From CAVVJA01 sp963801715 (GTDB lineage Bacteria > Actinomycetota > Actinomycetes > Mycobacteriales > Jatrophihabitantaceae), in contig CAWDGB010000022.1 of the NCBI GenBank assembly GCA_963801715.1, forward strand, positions 1 through 64,000: a DNA stretch of 64,000 nucleotides, read 5' to 3'. A model generated the notes under the pieces. It saw only the letters and a program-made list of their open reading frames with translations. It ran no database searches and was not told where the DNA came from. This document shows, in pieces, positions 54,513 to 62,635 of this stretch; the stretch's first letter is position 1, and every line of letters starts with the position of its first letter. A program made the position numbers and the translations under genes.

Positions 54513-55505
54513 ATGGGTTCGCACGAGATCCGCGCGTTGGTGGTCACCGCTCACGGCGATCGGGATGTTCTGCAGGTCCAGCAGCGTCAGCTCGAGGACC
54601 CAGGGCCCGCTGAGGTGCAGGTTCGCGTCGCGGCGTCGGGCGTGAACTTCGTCGATGTGTACCAACGGCAGGGCATCTACCCCGTTCCGACGCCGTTCGT
54701 GCTCGGCGGCGAGGGTGCGGGTGACGTTGTCGCGGTCGGGGCGAACGTCTCCGGGGTTGCCGTTGGCGACCGAGTGGCCTGGGGGAACGTGCCGGGCAGC
54801 CATGCCGAGGGGCTGAACATCGCGGCCAACGCCGTCGTGCCACTGCCGGACGAGGTCGACTCCGAGGTGGCCGCGGCCGCGATGCTGCAAGGGATGACGG
54901 CCCATTACCTCGTCACGTCGACCTATCCGGTTCAGCCGGGCGACAGCGTGCTCGTGCACGCGGCGGCCGGAGGCGTCGGGCAGCTGCTCGTCCAGATGGC
55001 CAAGGCCCGCGGGGCGTATGTGATCGGGACGGTCTCCACCGCGCAGAAGGAGGCGGTCGCTCGACGCGTGGGCGTCGATCAGGTCATCCGCTACGAGGCA
55101 CTGTCCACCGAGGAACTCGCCTCGGAAGTCCGTCGCCGCAACCATGACGCACCAGTGCCGGTCGTCTTTGACGGTGTGGGTCAGGCGACCTTCGACGCAT
55201 CCCTCGCGACGCTGGCGCCCCGGGGCATGTTGGTGCTGTTCGGCGCGTCGAGCGGCCAGGTACCTCCGGTCGACCCGCAGCGGCTCAACCGGGGCGGATC
55301 CCTGTACCTCACGCGGCCGACGCTCGCGCACTACATTGCGACCCGCGAGGAGCTGCTCTGGCGGGGGACCGAGGTCCTGCGCGCGATCGCCGACGGCACG
55401 TTGCGACTGAACATCGGCGGGAAATACCCACTCGCGAGTGCAGTGCAGGCGTATGACGATCTGGAAAACCGCCGGACGATCGGCAAGCTCATTCTCCAGC
55501 CGTGA
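54513..55505 (+). CDS. NADPH:quinone oxidoreductase (zinc-independent MDR family)
   Basis: Protein of 330 aa. A GroES-like N-terminal domain has ASGVNFVDVYQRQGIYP and GGEGAGDVVAVG; the Rossmann domain has VLVHAAAGGVGQLLVQMAKARGAYVIGT. No zinc-ligand cysteines are seen, as in quinone oxidoreductase 1. It reduces quinones or enones with NADPH; the natural substrate is unknown. It diverges from lgt with a 40-bp gap. Confidence 0.9.
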   Translation: MGSHEIRALVVTAHGDRDVLQVQQRQLEDPGPAEVQVRVAASGVNFVDVYQRQGIYPVPTPFVLGGEGAGDVVAVGANVSGVAVGDRVAWGNVPGSHAEGLNIAANAVVPLPDEVDSEVAAAAMLQGMTAHYLVTSTYPVQPGDSVLVHAAAGGVGQLLVQMAKARGAYVIGTVSTAQKEAVARRVGVDQVIRYEALSTEELASEVRRRNHDAPVPVVFDGVGQATFDASLATLAPRGMLVLFGASSGQVPPVDPQRLNRGGSLYLTRPTLAHYIATREELLWRGTEVLRAIADGTLRLNIGGKYPLASAVQAYDDLENRRTIGKLILQP

Positions 55506-55529
55506 GCATAACGTGCACGGCTGACGTCG

Positions 55530-55545
55530 GAGAGCGTTTGCTCTC
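55530..55545. terminator. short perfect hairpin after the quinone oxidoreductase
   Basis: GAGAGC-GTTT-GCTCTC forms a 6-bp stem with a four-base loop, 25 bp after the quinone-oxidoreductase stop. It is followed by a second small hairpin, aacac-tcacc-gtgtt. It may be a factor-assisted terminator; no U-tract is present. Confidence 0.4.
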
Positions 55546-55632
55546 TAGCAACATGAACACTCACCGTGTTCTATAGAAGGATATCCACCACGGGGTGTTA
55601 GGGTTCCTGCTGCTACGTACCCGACCCAGGCG

Positions 55633-56607
55633 GTGGGAATGACCGAGGCCCCCATCCTGGTCAGGCCCCATTCCAGCTATCAGCACGAAGCCTTGCTCTA
55701 CCGCGGCATCGATGCGTTCCTCGCCGGCACGGTTGGCTTTGTTCGGGACGGCCTGGCCAGCGAGCAGCCGGTCATGGTCGTTCTCGCCGAGCCCCGGCTC
55801 GGCGCGCTGCGCGAGGCACTCGGCGCCGACGCCCAGCGGGTCCGAATGATGGACATGGCCGCCGTCGGCGCGAACCCGGCCCGCATCATCCCGGCGTGGC
55901 AGGAGTTCCTCGATGACCACGACGACGACCAACCTGTTCGCGGTATCGGCGAGCCGATCTGGTTCGGGCGGCGCGGAGTCGAGGTTGCCGAGTGCCAGCT
56001 GCATGAGGCATTGCTGAACCTTGCGGTCGAGCCGGATCGGCCGTTCTGGCTGCGCTGTCCCTACGACGCGGACGCGCTACCGGCCGAGATCGTGGATGCC
56101 GCGCACCACAGTCACCCGGTGCTCGTCGAGGCCGGCGACTATCGCGGCAGCAGGTACTACGGCGGCGTCGTCCACGCCGAAGAGATGTTCGGTGCGCCGC
56201 TGCCGGAGCCCACGGTCAGTGCCGTCAGCTATGGCTTCGACGGGATGACCGTGACCGATGCGATCAAGCATGCGGCAACCGAAGCCGCCGAGCTTGGAAT
56301 CGACACCGAGCGCGTGGCCGACCTGACCAACGCGCTGGGCGAGATTCTCGACAACAGCGTTCGCCACGGCGGCGGGGGTGGAACGCTTCGGCTGTGGCAC
56401 GATCGGGAGGCGTACGTCTGCGAGGTTCGCGATACCGGGCACATCGAAGACCCGATGATCGGCCGTCGACCGCGGGCCGAAAATCCCAGCCGACGTTCGG
56501 GCTTGTGGTTGGCGAACCAGTTGTGCGACACGGTCCAGGTCCGCTCCTCCGAGCACGGCACCACCGTCCGGCTCATCAGCTGGCTGGGCTCGGCCGCTGA
56601 CTACTGA
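55633..56607 (+). CDS. MEDS-domain anti-sigma/histidine-kinase-like ATPase
   Basis: Protein of 324 aa. The first half is a MEDS (DcmR-type sensory) domain: HEALLYRGIDAFLAGTVGFVRDGL, later WFGRRGVEVAECQLHEALLN. The second half is an HATPase_c of the RsbW/anti-sigma type, with N-box LGEILDNSVRHGGGGGTLRLW, the G1-like VRDTGHIEDPMIGRR and GLWLANQLCD. No phosphorylatable His box is seen, so it is more like a serine kinase anti-sigma factor than a true histidine kinase. The input may be a redox or C1-type signal; no sigma or anti-anti-sigma gene is nearby. GTG 55633 or ATG 55639 may start it. Confidence 0.87.
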   Translation: MGMTEAPILVRPHSSYQHEALLYRGIDAFLAGTVGFVRDGLASEQPVMVVLAEPRLGALREALGADAQRVRMMDMAAVGANPARIIPAWQEFLDDHDDDQPVRGIGEPIWFGRRGVEVAECQLHEALLNLAVEPDRPFWLRCPYDADALPAEIVDAAHHSHPVLVEAGDYRGSRYYGGVVHAEEMFGAPLPEPTVSAVSYGFDGMTVTDAIKHAATEAAELGIDTERVADLTNALGEILDNSVRHGGGGGTLRLWHDREAYVCEVRDTGHIEDPMIGRRPRAENPSRRSGLWLANQLCDTVQVRSSEHGTTVRLISWLGSAADY

Positions 56608-56612
56608 CGGCC

Positions 56613-56628
56613 GCTGACCGGCGTCAGC
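56613..56628. terminator. hairpin in the convergent MEDS/trpA gap
   Basis: GCTGAC-CGGC-GTCAGC is a perfect 6-bp stem overlapping the trpA stop codon and 6 bp past the MEDS gene stop. It could help end both transcripts. There is no U-run. Confidence 0.35.
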
Positions 56629-57484
56629 CGGCGGTGACCCGCACCCCGTCGGCCAGGTCGGTCGCGAGCCGGGCGAGCGCGGAGATGCCGGCGGCATCCG
56701 GCGAGTCGAGCAGGCAGCGTACGAGCGCAGAGCCAACGATGACTCCGTCAGCGAACTGCGCTACCTCACCGGCCTGTCGCCCGTTCGAGACGCCGAGGCC
56801 CACGCAAACCGCAGACTTGGGCGACACGGCTCGAACCCGCGCCACCAGGATGCGCGCGGTGTCACCTACCGTGTCCCGTGCTCCGGTGACGCCCATCGTC
56901 GAGGCGGCGTAGACGAAACCACGGCACGCCGCTGCCGTGCTGGCAAGGCGGGCGTCGGTCGACGACGGCGCGACGAGGAAGACTCGGTCCAGGCCATGTG
57001 CGTCGCTGGCCGCGATCCAGGGCGCCGCCTCGTCCGGAATGAGGTCAGGTGTGATCGCGCCCGATCCGCCGGCGCCAGCCAGGTCAGTCGCGAAGCGGGC
57101 AACTCCGTAGTGATCGACCGGATTCCAGTACGTCATCACCACCGCGGCCGCTCCGGCATCGGCGACCGCGGTGACCGCCCGAAGGACGTCCCGCATGCCA
57201 ACACCCGCTCGTACGGCCGGATCCACCGCGGCCTGGATCGTCGGACCGTCCATGCCCGGATCGCTGTAGGGGACCCCCACCTCCACGACGTCCACGCCCG
57301 CGGCGACCATCGCGCGCATAGCGTCGATCGATGTGTCGACGTCCGGGTAACCGACCGGAAGATAGCCAATTAGTGCCGCGCGTCGATCGGCCTTCGCCGC
57401 GGCGATCGTCACTCCGAGCGTGCCTGGCGCTCGAGATCGGTCGGCCGCCAGGGCCGCCGCTTTCGGGCCCGATGGCTGGCTCAC
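56624..57484 (-). CDS. trpA: tryptophan synthase alpha subunit
   Basis: TIM-barrel subunit (286 aa) that cleaves indole-3-glycerol phosphate to indole. Catalytic Glu lies in VEVGVPYSDPGMDGPTIQ and catalytic Asp in a GAITPDLIPDEA-type loop, where the common PDLP reads PDLI. The phosphate loop is GLGVSNGRQAGEVAQFADGVIVGSA. The start at 57484 overlaps the trpB stop, so the pair is coupled. It is last in the trp operon. Confidence 0.96.
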   Translation of the reverse strand: MSQPSGPKAAALAADRSRAPGTLGVTIAAAKADRRAALIGYLPVGYPDVDTSIDAMRAMVAAGVDVVEVGVPYSDPGMDGPTIQAAVDPAVRAGVGMRDVLRAVTAVADAGAAAVVMTYWNPVDHYGVARFATDLAGAGGSGAITPDLIPDEAAPWIAASDAHGLDRVFLVAPSSTDARLASTAAACRGFVYAASTMGVTGARDTVGDTARILVARVRAVSPKSAVCVGLGVSNGRQAGEVAQFADGVIVGSALVRCLLDSPDAAGISALARLATDLADGVRVTAG

Positions 57485-58698
57485 AGGTCGACGAGATCGA
57501 AGTAGCGGGACGCGGTCTCGACGTCCTTGTCACCGCGCCCGGACAAGTTGATGAGGATGATCGCGTCCGGCCCCAACTCGCGCCCGAGTTGTTGCGCGCC
57601 AGCTAGCGCGTGGGCGGACTCGATCGCCGGGATGATGCCCTCGGTGCGACACAACAGCTGAAAAGCGTCCATCGCCTCGGCGTCCGTAACCGGCCGGTAT
57701 TCAGCGCGGCCGATGTCGTGCAGATAAGCGTGTTCCGGGCCCACGCCTGGGTAGTCCAAGCCGGCCGAGATCGAATGCGATTCGACCGTCTGCCCATTTG
57801 CATCCTGGAGCAGGTAGGAGCGTGCGCCATGGAGCACGCCCGGCGAACCACCGGTGATCGTCGCGGCGTGCCGGCCACTGTCGATGCCCTCACCTGCGGC
57901 CTCGAAGCCGACGAGACGCACTGATGCGTCGGGAATGAAGGCGGCGAAGATGCCGATCGCGTTCGAGCCACCGCCCACGCACGCGGCGACCACGTCGGGC
58001 AGCCGGCCAGCGCGCTCGAGAACCTGAGCGCGAGACTCCGTGCCGATGACTCGGTGGAACTCGCGCACCATCATCGGGATCGGATGCGGGCCGGCCGCGG
58101 TGCCGAACAGGTAATGCGTCGAGTCGACATTGGCCACCCAGTCGCGGAAGGCTTCGTTGATCGCGTCTTTCAGGGTCCGTGATCCGGTGCCGACGGGCAC
58201 GACTTCGCAGCCGAGTAGCCGCATGCGGGCCACGTTCAGGGCCTGCCGGCGGGTGTCCTCCTCACCCATGTACACCGTGCAGTCCAAACCGAGAAGCGCC
58301 GCCGCGGTGGCGGTGGCCACGCCGTGCTGACCGGCGCCGGTCTCCGCGATCACTCGGGTCTTTCCTAACCGCTCCGTAAGCAGAGCCTGGCCCAGCACAT
58401 TGTTGATCTTGTGCGAACCGGTGTGGTTGAGATCCTCGCGCTTGAGCAGGATGCGGGCACCGCCGGCTTCGGCGGCGAACCGCGGTGCTTCGGTGAGGGC
58501 CGACGGCCGGCCGGCATAGTCCCGTAGCAATCGGTCGAGCTCCGCGACGAACTGGGGGTCGGCCTGCGCGGAATGGAACGCGTCTGTCAACTCCTCGAGC
58601 GCCGAGACAAGCGCCTCTGGGACGAATCGGCCACCGTAAAGACCGAAATGTCCGGTCCGATCAGGGGATTCTGTGCACAACTCGATATGCGTGGTCAT
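57481..58698 (-). CDS. trpB: tryptophan synthase beta subunit
   Basis: PLP enzyme (405 aa) that joins indole and serine. The PLP lysine is in EDLNHTGSHKINN, the indole/serine loop is AETGAGQHGVATA, and the phosphate-binding VGGGSNAIGIF follows. The ATG at 58698 has CAGGAG seven bases upstream. The 186-bp gap to trpC holds a possible short leader frame and -10 box. Confidence 0.97.
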   Translation of the reverse strand: MTTHIELCTESPDRTGHFGLYGGRFVPEALVSALEELTDAFHSAQADPQFVAELDRLLRDYAGRPSALTEAPRFAAEAGGARILLKREDLNHTGSHKINNVLGQALLTERLGKTRVIAETGAGQHGVATATAAALLGLDCTVYMGEEDTRRQALNVARMRLLGCEVVPVGTGSRTLKDAINEAFRDWVANVDSTHYLFGTAAGPHPIPMMVREFHRVIGTESRAQVLERAGRLPDVVAACVGGGSNAIGIFAAFIPDASVRLVGFEAAGEGIDSGRHAATITGGSPGVLHGARSYLLQDANGQTVESHSISAGLDYPGVGPEHAYLHDIGRAEYRPVTDAEAMDAFQLLCRTEGIIPAIESAHALAGAQQLGRELGPDAIILINLSGRGDKDVETASRYFDLVDL

Positions 58699-58745
58699 GG
58701 CATGGCTCCTGGGTCAGCGAACGACGGTCGACGAGGGGACGCAGC

Positions 58746-58800
58746 TCACCCATGCCATCGATGCGCGCCGTTGACGTGACCCATGCCGGGCAGTCTAACC
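58746..58800 (-). promoter_or_regulatory. possible internal trp promoter with a 12-codon leader frame
   Basis: TAGACT (58798-58793) would start RNA next to an ATG (58784) that opens a 12-codon frame, MGHVNGAHRWHG, stopping at 58746. It contains one tryptophan codon. That is much weaker than classical trp leaders with Trp runs, and no alternative hairpins were found. The -35 is poor. Confidence 0.25.
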
Positions 58801-58884
58801 GTCGAGCACTGTGGATCTCTGCCACGCGGGCCGCGGTGCGGGACGCGCGCCGGAAGGGGGACGGGATCGGCCTGAGCGCGTCCC

Positions 58885-59707
58885 TTAGCGGGAGGCGCGC
58901 GGGGTTGCGGGGTGCGCCCCGGCCGTTACCAGCTCAGCCACGGCTCCGCGGGGATCGGAGGTCGTTACCAGACCGGTGCCGACGAGCACCGCGTCCGCGC
59001 CGGCCGCCGCGTATTCGATCAGATCGAGTGGCCCACGGACGCCGGATTCCGCGATCTTCACGACGTCGCTCGGCAGTCCGGGAGCGATTTGCTCGAAGCG
59101 CGACCGGTCGACTCGCAAGGTGCGCAAATCTCGCGCGTTGACGGCGATAACGCGCGCACCGGCGTCGAGCGCGCGAGAGGCCTCTTCCTCCGTGTGAACC
59201 TCGACCACCGCGGTCATGCCAAGCGACTCCACGCGCTCACGCAGCCCGACAAGCGCGTTCTGTTCCAGCATCGCGACGATTAGAAGCACGAGGTCCGCTC
59301 CATGTGCCCGAGCCTCGTGCACTTGATAGGAACAGTAGATAAAGTCCTTACGCAGCAGCGGAATTGTCACCGCGGCTCGCACCTGATCGAGGTCATCGAG
59401 CGATCCGTCAAACCGCCGTTGCTCGGTCAGCACGCTGATTACGCGCGCGCCTCCCGCTTCGTAACTCCTGTGCCAATCCCGCAGGGTCGTCGATGTTGGC
59501 GAGTTGCCCCCTCGAGGGACTGCGCCGCTTGACCTCCGCGACAACGCCGACACCGGGCGCGCGTAGCACAGCGAACCCGTTGAGCGGCGGCGGGGCGGAT
59601 GCCGCGCGGGCTTTGACGTCGGCGAGCGATCGGCTCTGCTGACGCGTCGCAACGTCGGCGCGTACGCCGACGAGGATCTCCTCGAGCACATTTGGGCGGT
59701 TGCCCAC
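58885..59707 (-). CDS. trpC: indole-3-glycerol phosphate synthase, frameshifted as sequenced
   Basis: About 273 aa after correction. The first frame gives NVLEEILVGVRADVATRQQ and VVAEVKRRSPSRGQLANIDDPAGLAQE. An extra T near 59460-59465 displaces YEAGGARVISVLTEQRRF. The catalytic LLRKDFIYCSYQVHEARAHGADLVLL and ESGVRGPLDL are in the second frame. The GTG at 59707 precedes the family N-terminus and follows GGGAGAGG. It makes the substrate of TrpA. Confidence 0.92.
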
Positions 59708-59795
59708 GAAGCCGCCTCTCCCGTGATAGCAGTTCGACCCGATGCTAGCTAGCGGGTTCATGAATCGTGTGACGGGGGCCATGGACAGGTCAGTC

Positions 59796-61182
59796 TCACC
59801 ACCCACCGAGGGGCAGCCGTACGGTGAACCGGGCGCCCCCCTCCGCCGCATGGGCCGGCCTCGATCGTGCCGCCAATGCGCTCGACCAGTCCGTGGACGA
59901 TCGCCAGCCCCAACCCGGTTCCGACGCTGCGAACGCCGCGGTAGCGCTCGTACAACGCCGATCGGTCGAACGCGATAGCCAGATCATCGTCGGTCAAGCC
60001 CGGGCCGCCGTCCCGGACCTCGACGACGATGTGGGGCGACGCGGCCGGCTGTTCCACGCGGCCCGCCAAGACGATCGGGGAACCCGACGGTGTGACGCGC
60101 AAGGCGTTCTCGAGCAGACCGTCCAGCACTTGCCGCAGCCGGGACGCATCGGCCCAGGCGATGAGCGGCCCGACCGGTCGTTCCACCACGAAACGAACGC
60201 CCTCCGCGGCACAGCGCCCGGACCACACGTCGGCGGCCGAGTCGATGACGCCGCCGACGTCGATTACCGCTAGGTCGACGCGGAATTCCTGCGCATCGAG
60301 CCGGGCGAGATCCAGCAGATCTCCGACGAGGCGGGAAAGGCGATGCGACTCGCTGAGCATGATCGCCCCGACCCGCGCCGTCTGATCCGGAGTGACGACT
60401 CCGTCCGCGAGCGACTCGGCGTAGCCGTTGATTGCTGTCAACGGAGTTCGCAGGTCGTGGGACACCGACATCAAGAACTGCCGCTGCCGAGCTTCGGACT
60501 GGGCCAGGCCGGCCGCGAGCCGATTCAACGCGTCAGACACCTCGCGAACCTCAACCGGACCCTCGGGCGGGATCACGACGTCACGCCGGCCGGAGTTGAG
60601 CGCGTGCGCGGCTGCCGCCGTGCGCTTGAGCGGACGGGCAAGGCGCCACGCGACGATAAGACCGAGCAGGACCGCGATACCGACCGCGATGGCCAGGGCC
60701 ACGATGAGCCGGCGCAGTGCGGCATCGCCGACCGCGACGGCGTCCGCCCGGCGCTGGACCAGCACGATAGCGCCGGCATTTGTAGGACGGGCCTCGACGA
60801 GCACGGACTGGCCATCCACCGTGCGACGTGAGGACAGTGAGTTCTCGGCCAGCACGTCGGCGATCTCGTTCTGGGTCAGCGCGTCGCGCGCAATCCGGCT
60901 GGCGGATACCACGTGACCCGCGCCGTCGATCGTCGCGAACTGGATCTTCAGCGCCCGCAGCAGGTTGCGCGCTCTGACCTCCCCCGCGGTGGGATTGCCC
61001 GGAGCGTCGGCGAAGGTCTGCGCGGCATCGGCGAGACGGGCCAGGAGTTGTTTCGCGGTCCGGTCATTCGCTTGGCGGACCAACCCGACGGCGATGCCCC
61101 CGGCGACAACGGCTGTGATGAGAGCGATTGAGACGCCGAGCAAGGAGATGCGCAGCGCGAGAGTGCCTCGGCGACGGATCAC
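59796..61182 (-). CDS. OmpR-partner sensor histidine kinase inside the trp operon, C-terminus frameshifted
   Basis: About 461 aa after correction. Two membrane helices (about 8-36 and 157-182) enclose an extracytoplasmic sensor of about 120 residues. HAMP and HisKA follow (FLMSVSHDLRTPLTAINGYAESLADG, His near 242). The ATPase domain has LLENALRVT, VRDGGPGLTDDD and GTGLGLAIVHGLV. One extra base in a CCC run near 59850-59855 shifts the natural end AAEGGARFTVRLPLGGW out of frame; the true stop is at 59796. The GTG at 61182 overlaps the regulator stop (GTGA). The signal is unknown. Confidence 0.88.
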
Positions 61183-61889
61183 CGGCGCGGCGCCTCGACC
61201 GCATAGCCGACGCCGCGGACGGTTCGTACCGGGCTGGCGTCCCCGAGCTTGGCCCGGATCTGGGCAATATGCACGTCGACCGTCCGGGTCCCAGCTACCG
61301 ATGCGTAGCCCCACACCTCACTCAGCAACTGCTCGCGGCTGTACACCCGACCCGGGCGCCGCATCAGATGCGCCAGCAGGTCGAACTCGGTGACCGTCAG
61401 TGCCACCTCCTCGGTACCGGAGAACACCCGTCGCTCGACCGGATCGAGCCGGACGTCTCCGACCTCGAGCTGCGGCATCGCGTCCGGCACGCCCTTGGTC
61501 CGTCGCAAAACACCAGTCACCCGCGCGACGAGTTCCCGCGGGGAAAAGGGCTTCGTGACATAGTCGTCGGCCCCGAGTTCCAGGCCCACGACGCGGTCGA
61601 CCTCGTCGTCTCGAGCAGTGACGAACAGCACCGGAACCCAGTTCTGCTCGGCGCGTAAGCGGCGGCATACCTCGACGCCGTCCAGTTCGGGCAGGCCGAC
61701 GTCGAGCAGGACCGCCGCCGGCTTGAGCCGGCGGATCGCCGCGAGCGCCGCCGCTCCGTCCTTCTCGACGTGGACGCCATAGCCAGCCTTCGCGAGGTAC
61801 ATCCGGATCAGGTCGGCGATCGCAGCCTCGTCCTCGGCGACGAGGATCAGCCCGCGGGCAGCGTTCGGATCCGTCGGCACACCAGGCAA
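61179..61889 (-). CDS. OmpR-family response regulator inside the trp operon
   Basis: Protein of 236 aa. The receiver has acidic residues in VAEDEAAI, the phosphorylated Asp63 in VLLDVGLPELDG and Lys in VTKPFSPRELVAR. The C-terminal winged helix has LTVTEFDLLAHLMRRPGRVYSREQLLSEVW and TVDVHIAQIRAKLG. It is coupled to the kinase by a GTGA overlap and lies 38 bp after the Trp-associated membrane gene, so it is probably transcribed with trpE. Target genes are not known. Confidence 0.94.
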   Translation of the reverse strand: MPGVPTDPNAARGLILVAEDEAAIADLIRMYLAKAGYGVHVEKDGAAALAAIRRLKPAAVLLDVGLPELDGVEVCRRLRAEQNWVPVLFVTARDDEVDRVVGLELGADDYVTKPFSPRELVARVTGVLRRTKGVPDAMPQLEVGDVRLDPVERRVFSGTEEVALTVTEFDLLAHLMRRPGRVYSREQLLSEVWGYASVAGTRTVDVHIAQIRAKLGDASPVRTVRGVGYAVEAPRR

Positions 61890-61927
61890 TCTACGGTCCG
61901 GAGCTGGCGTCCGCGGTCACTGCCAGG

Positions 61928-62635
61928 TCAGGGTTCGGTACGAGTGGACGAGTCGCTCGCGGGGCCGTCCGGTGCGTCGACGCTCCGGTCCAGGTCCTGA
62001 TCGGTGGCTCGCTCTGGTGGGTCCGCCGTGACGCCCGGCGCCGGATCCGCCGTCGGGTCGATGCCGCGGTCGAGTGCGGACCACAGTCTCGCGTCGTGCT
62101 GCGGCCCGGACGCCGGCTGAGGATGCTCGTAGCGACCAGAAAGCCCTGTCCAGGCCGCGCCGTATCCGATCGTCAATGCTCCGGCGAGGACGATGAGCAG
62201 ACCGCCAAGCGCGGCGAGCACCGGCCACACCGGATGCACGGCGACGGTCACAGCCCGGCCGGCGTCGAGCCCGACGCCGATTTGGGCATCGCGCAGCACG
62301 CTTCGCGCGTGCTCCGATGAGATTGCGCGCAGCGCCGTTACGGCGTCCCAGCACACGATCCCGCCGGCGATCACCAGTACCGCGCCGATGATCCGGCGAG
62401 CTATGCCCCGGCTGGCGAGCACGCCGACCACCCCGGCCAGCGCAACCACCGCGAGCCCGGTCACTGCGGGATGCAGCGTCCGTCCGGTCACCTCGAGGAC
62501 GTCATCCGCGAGAGGCCGGGCCCGGTGCGCGGTGACGGTTTGCCAACTCCGGCCACTCGCGAACAGGGCCAGCGCGCCGCCGATGATGAGGCCGAGCAAT
62601 GCTGCCGCGAACGTCGAGCGTCCAACAGCTGTCAT
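61928..62635 (-). CDS. Trp biosynthesis-associated membrane protein
   Basis: Protein of 235 aa with four predicted membrane helices (FAAALLGLIIGGALALFASG, LAVVALAGVVGVLAS, IIGAVLVIAGGIVCWD, PVLAALGGLLIVLAGALTIGYG) and an acidic tail of about 60 residues. It matches the actinobacterial family found between trpE and trpC, whose role is unknown. The ATG at 62635 overlaps the trpE stop (ATGA). Confidence 0.88.
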   Translation of the reverse strand: MTAVGRSTFAAALLGLIIGGALALFASGRSWQTVTAHRARPLADDVLEVTGRTLHPAVTGLAVVALAGVVGVLASRGIARRIIGAVLVIAGGIVCWDAVTALRAISSEHARSVLRDAQIGVGLDAGRAVTVAVHPVWPVLAALGGLLIVLAGALTIGYGAAWTGLSGRYEHPQPASGPQHDARLWSALDRGIDPTADPAPGVTADPPERATDQDLDRSVDAPDGPASDSSTRTEP

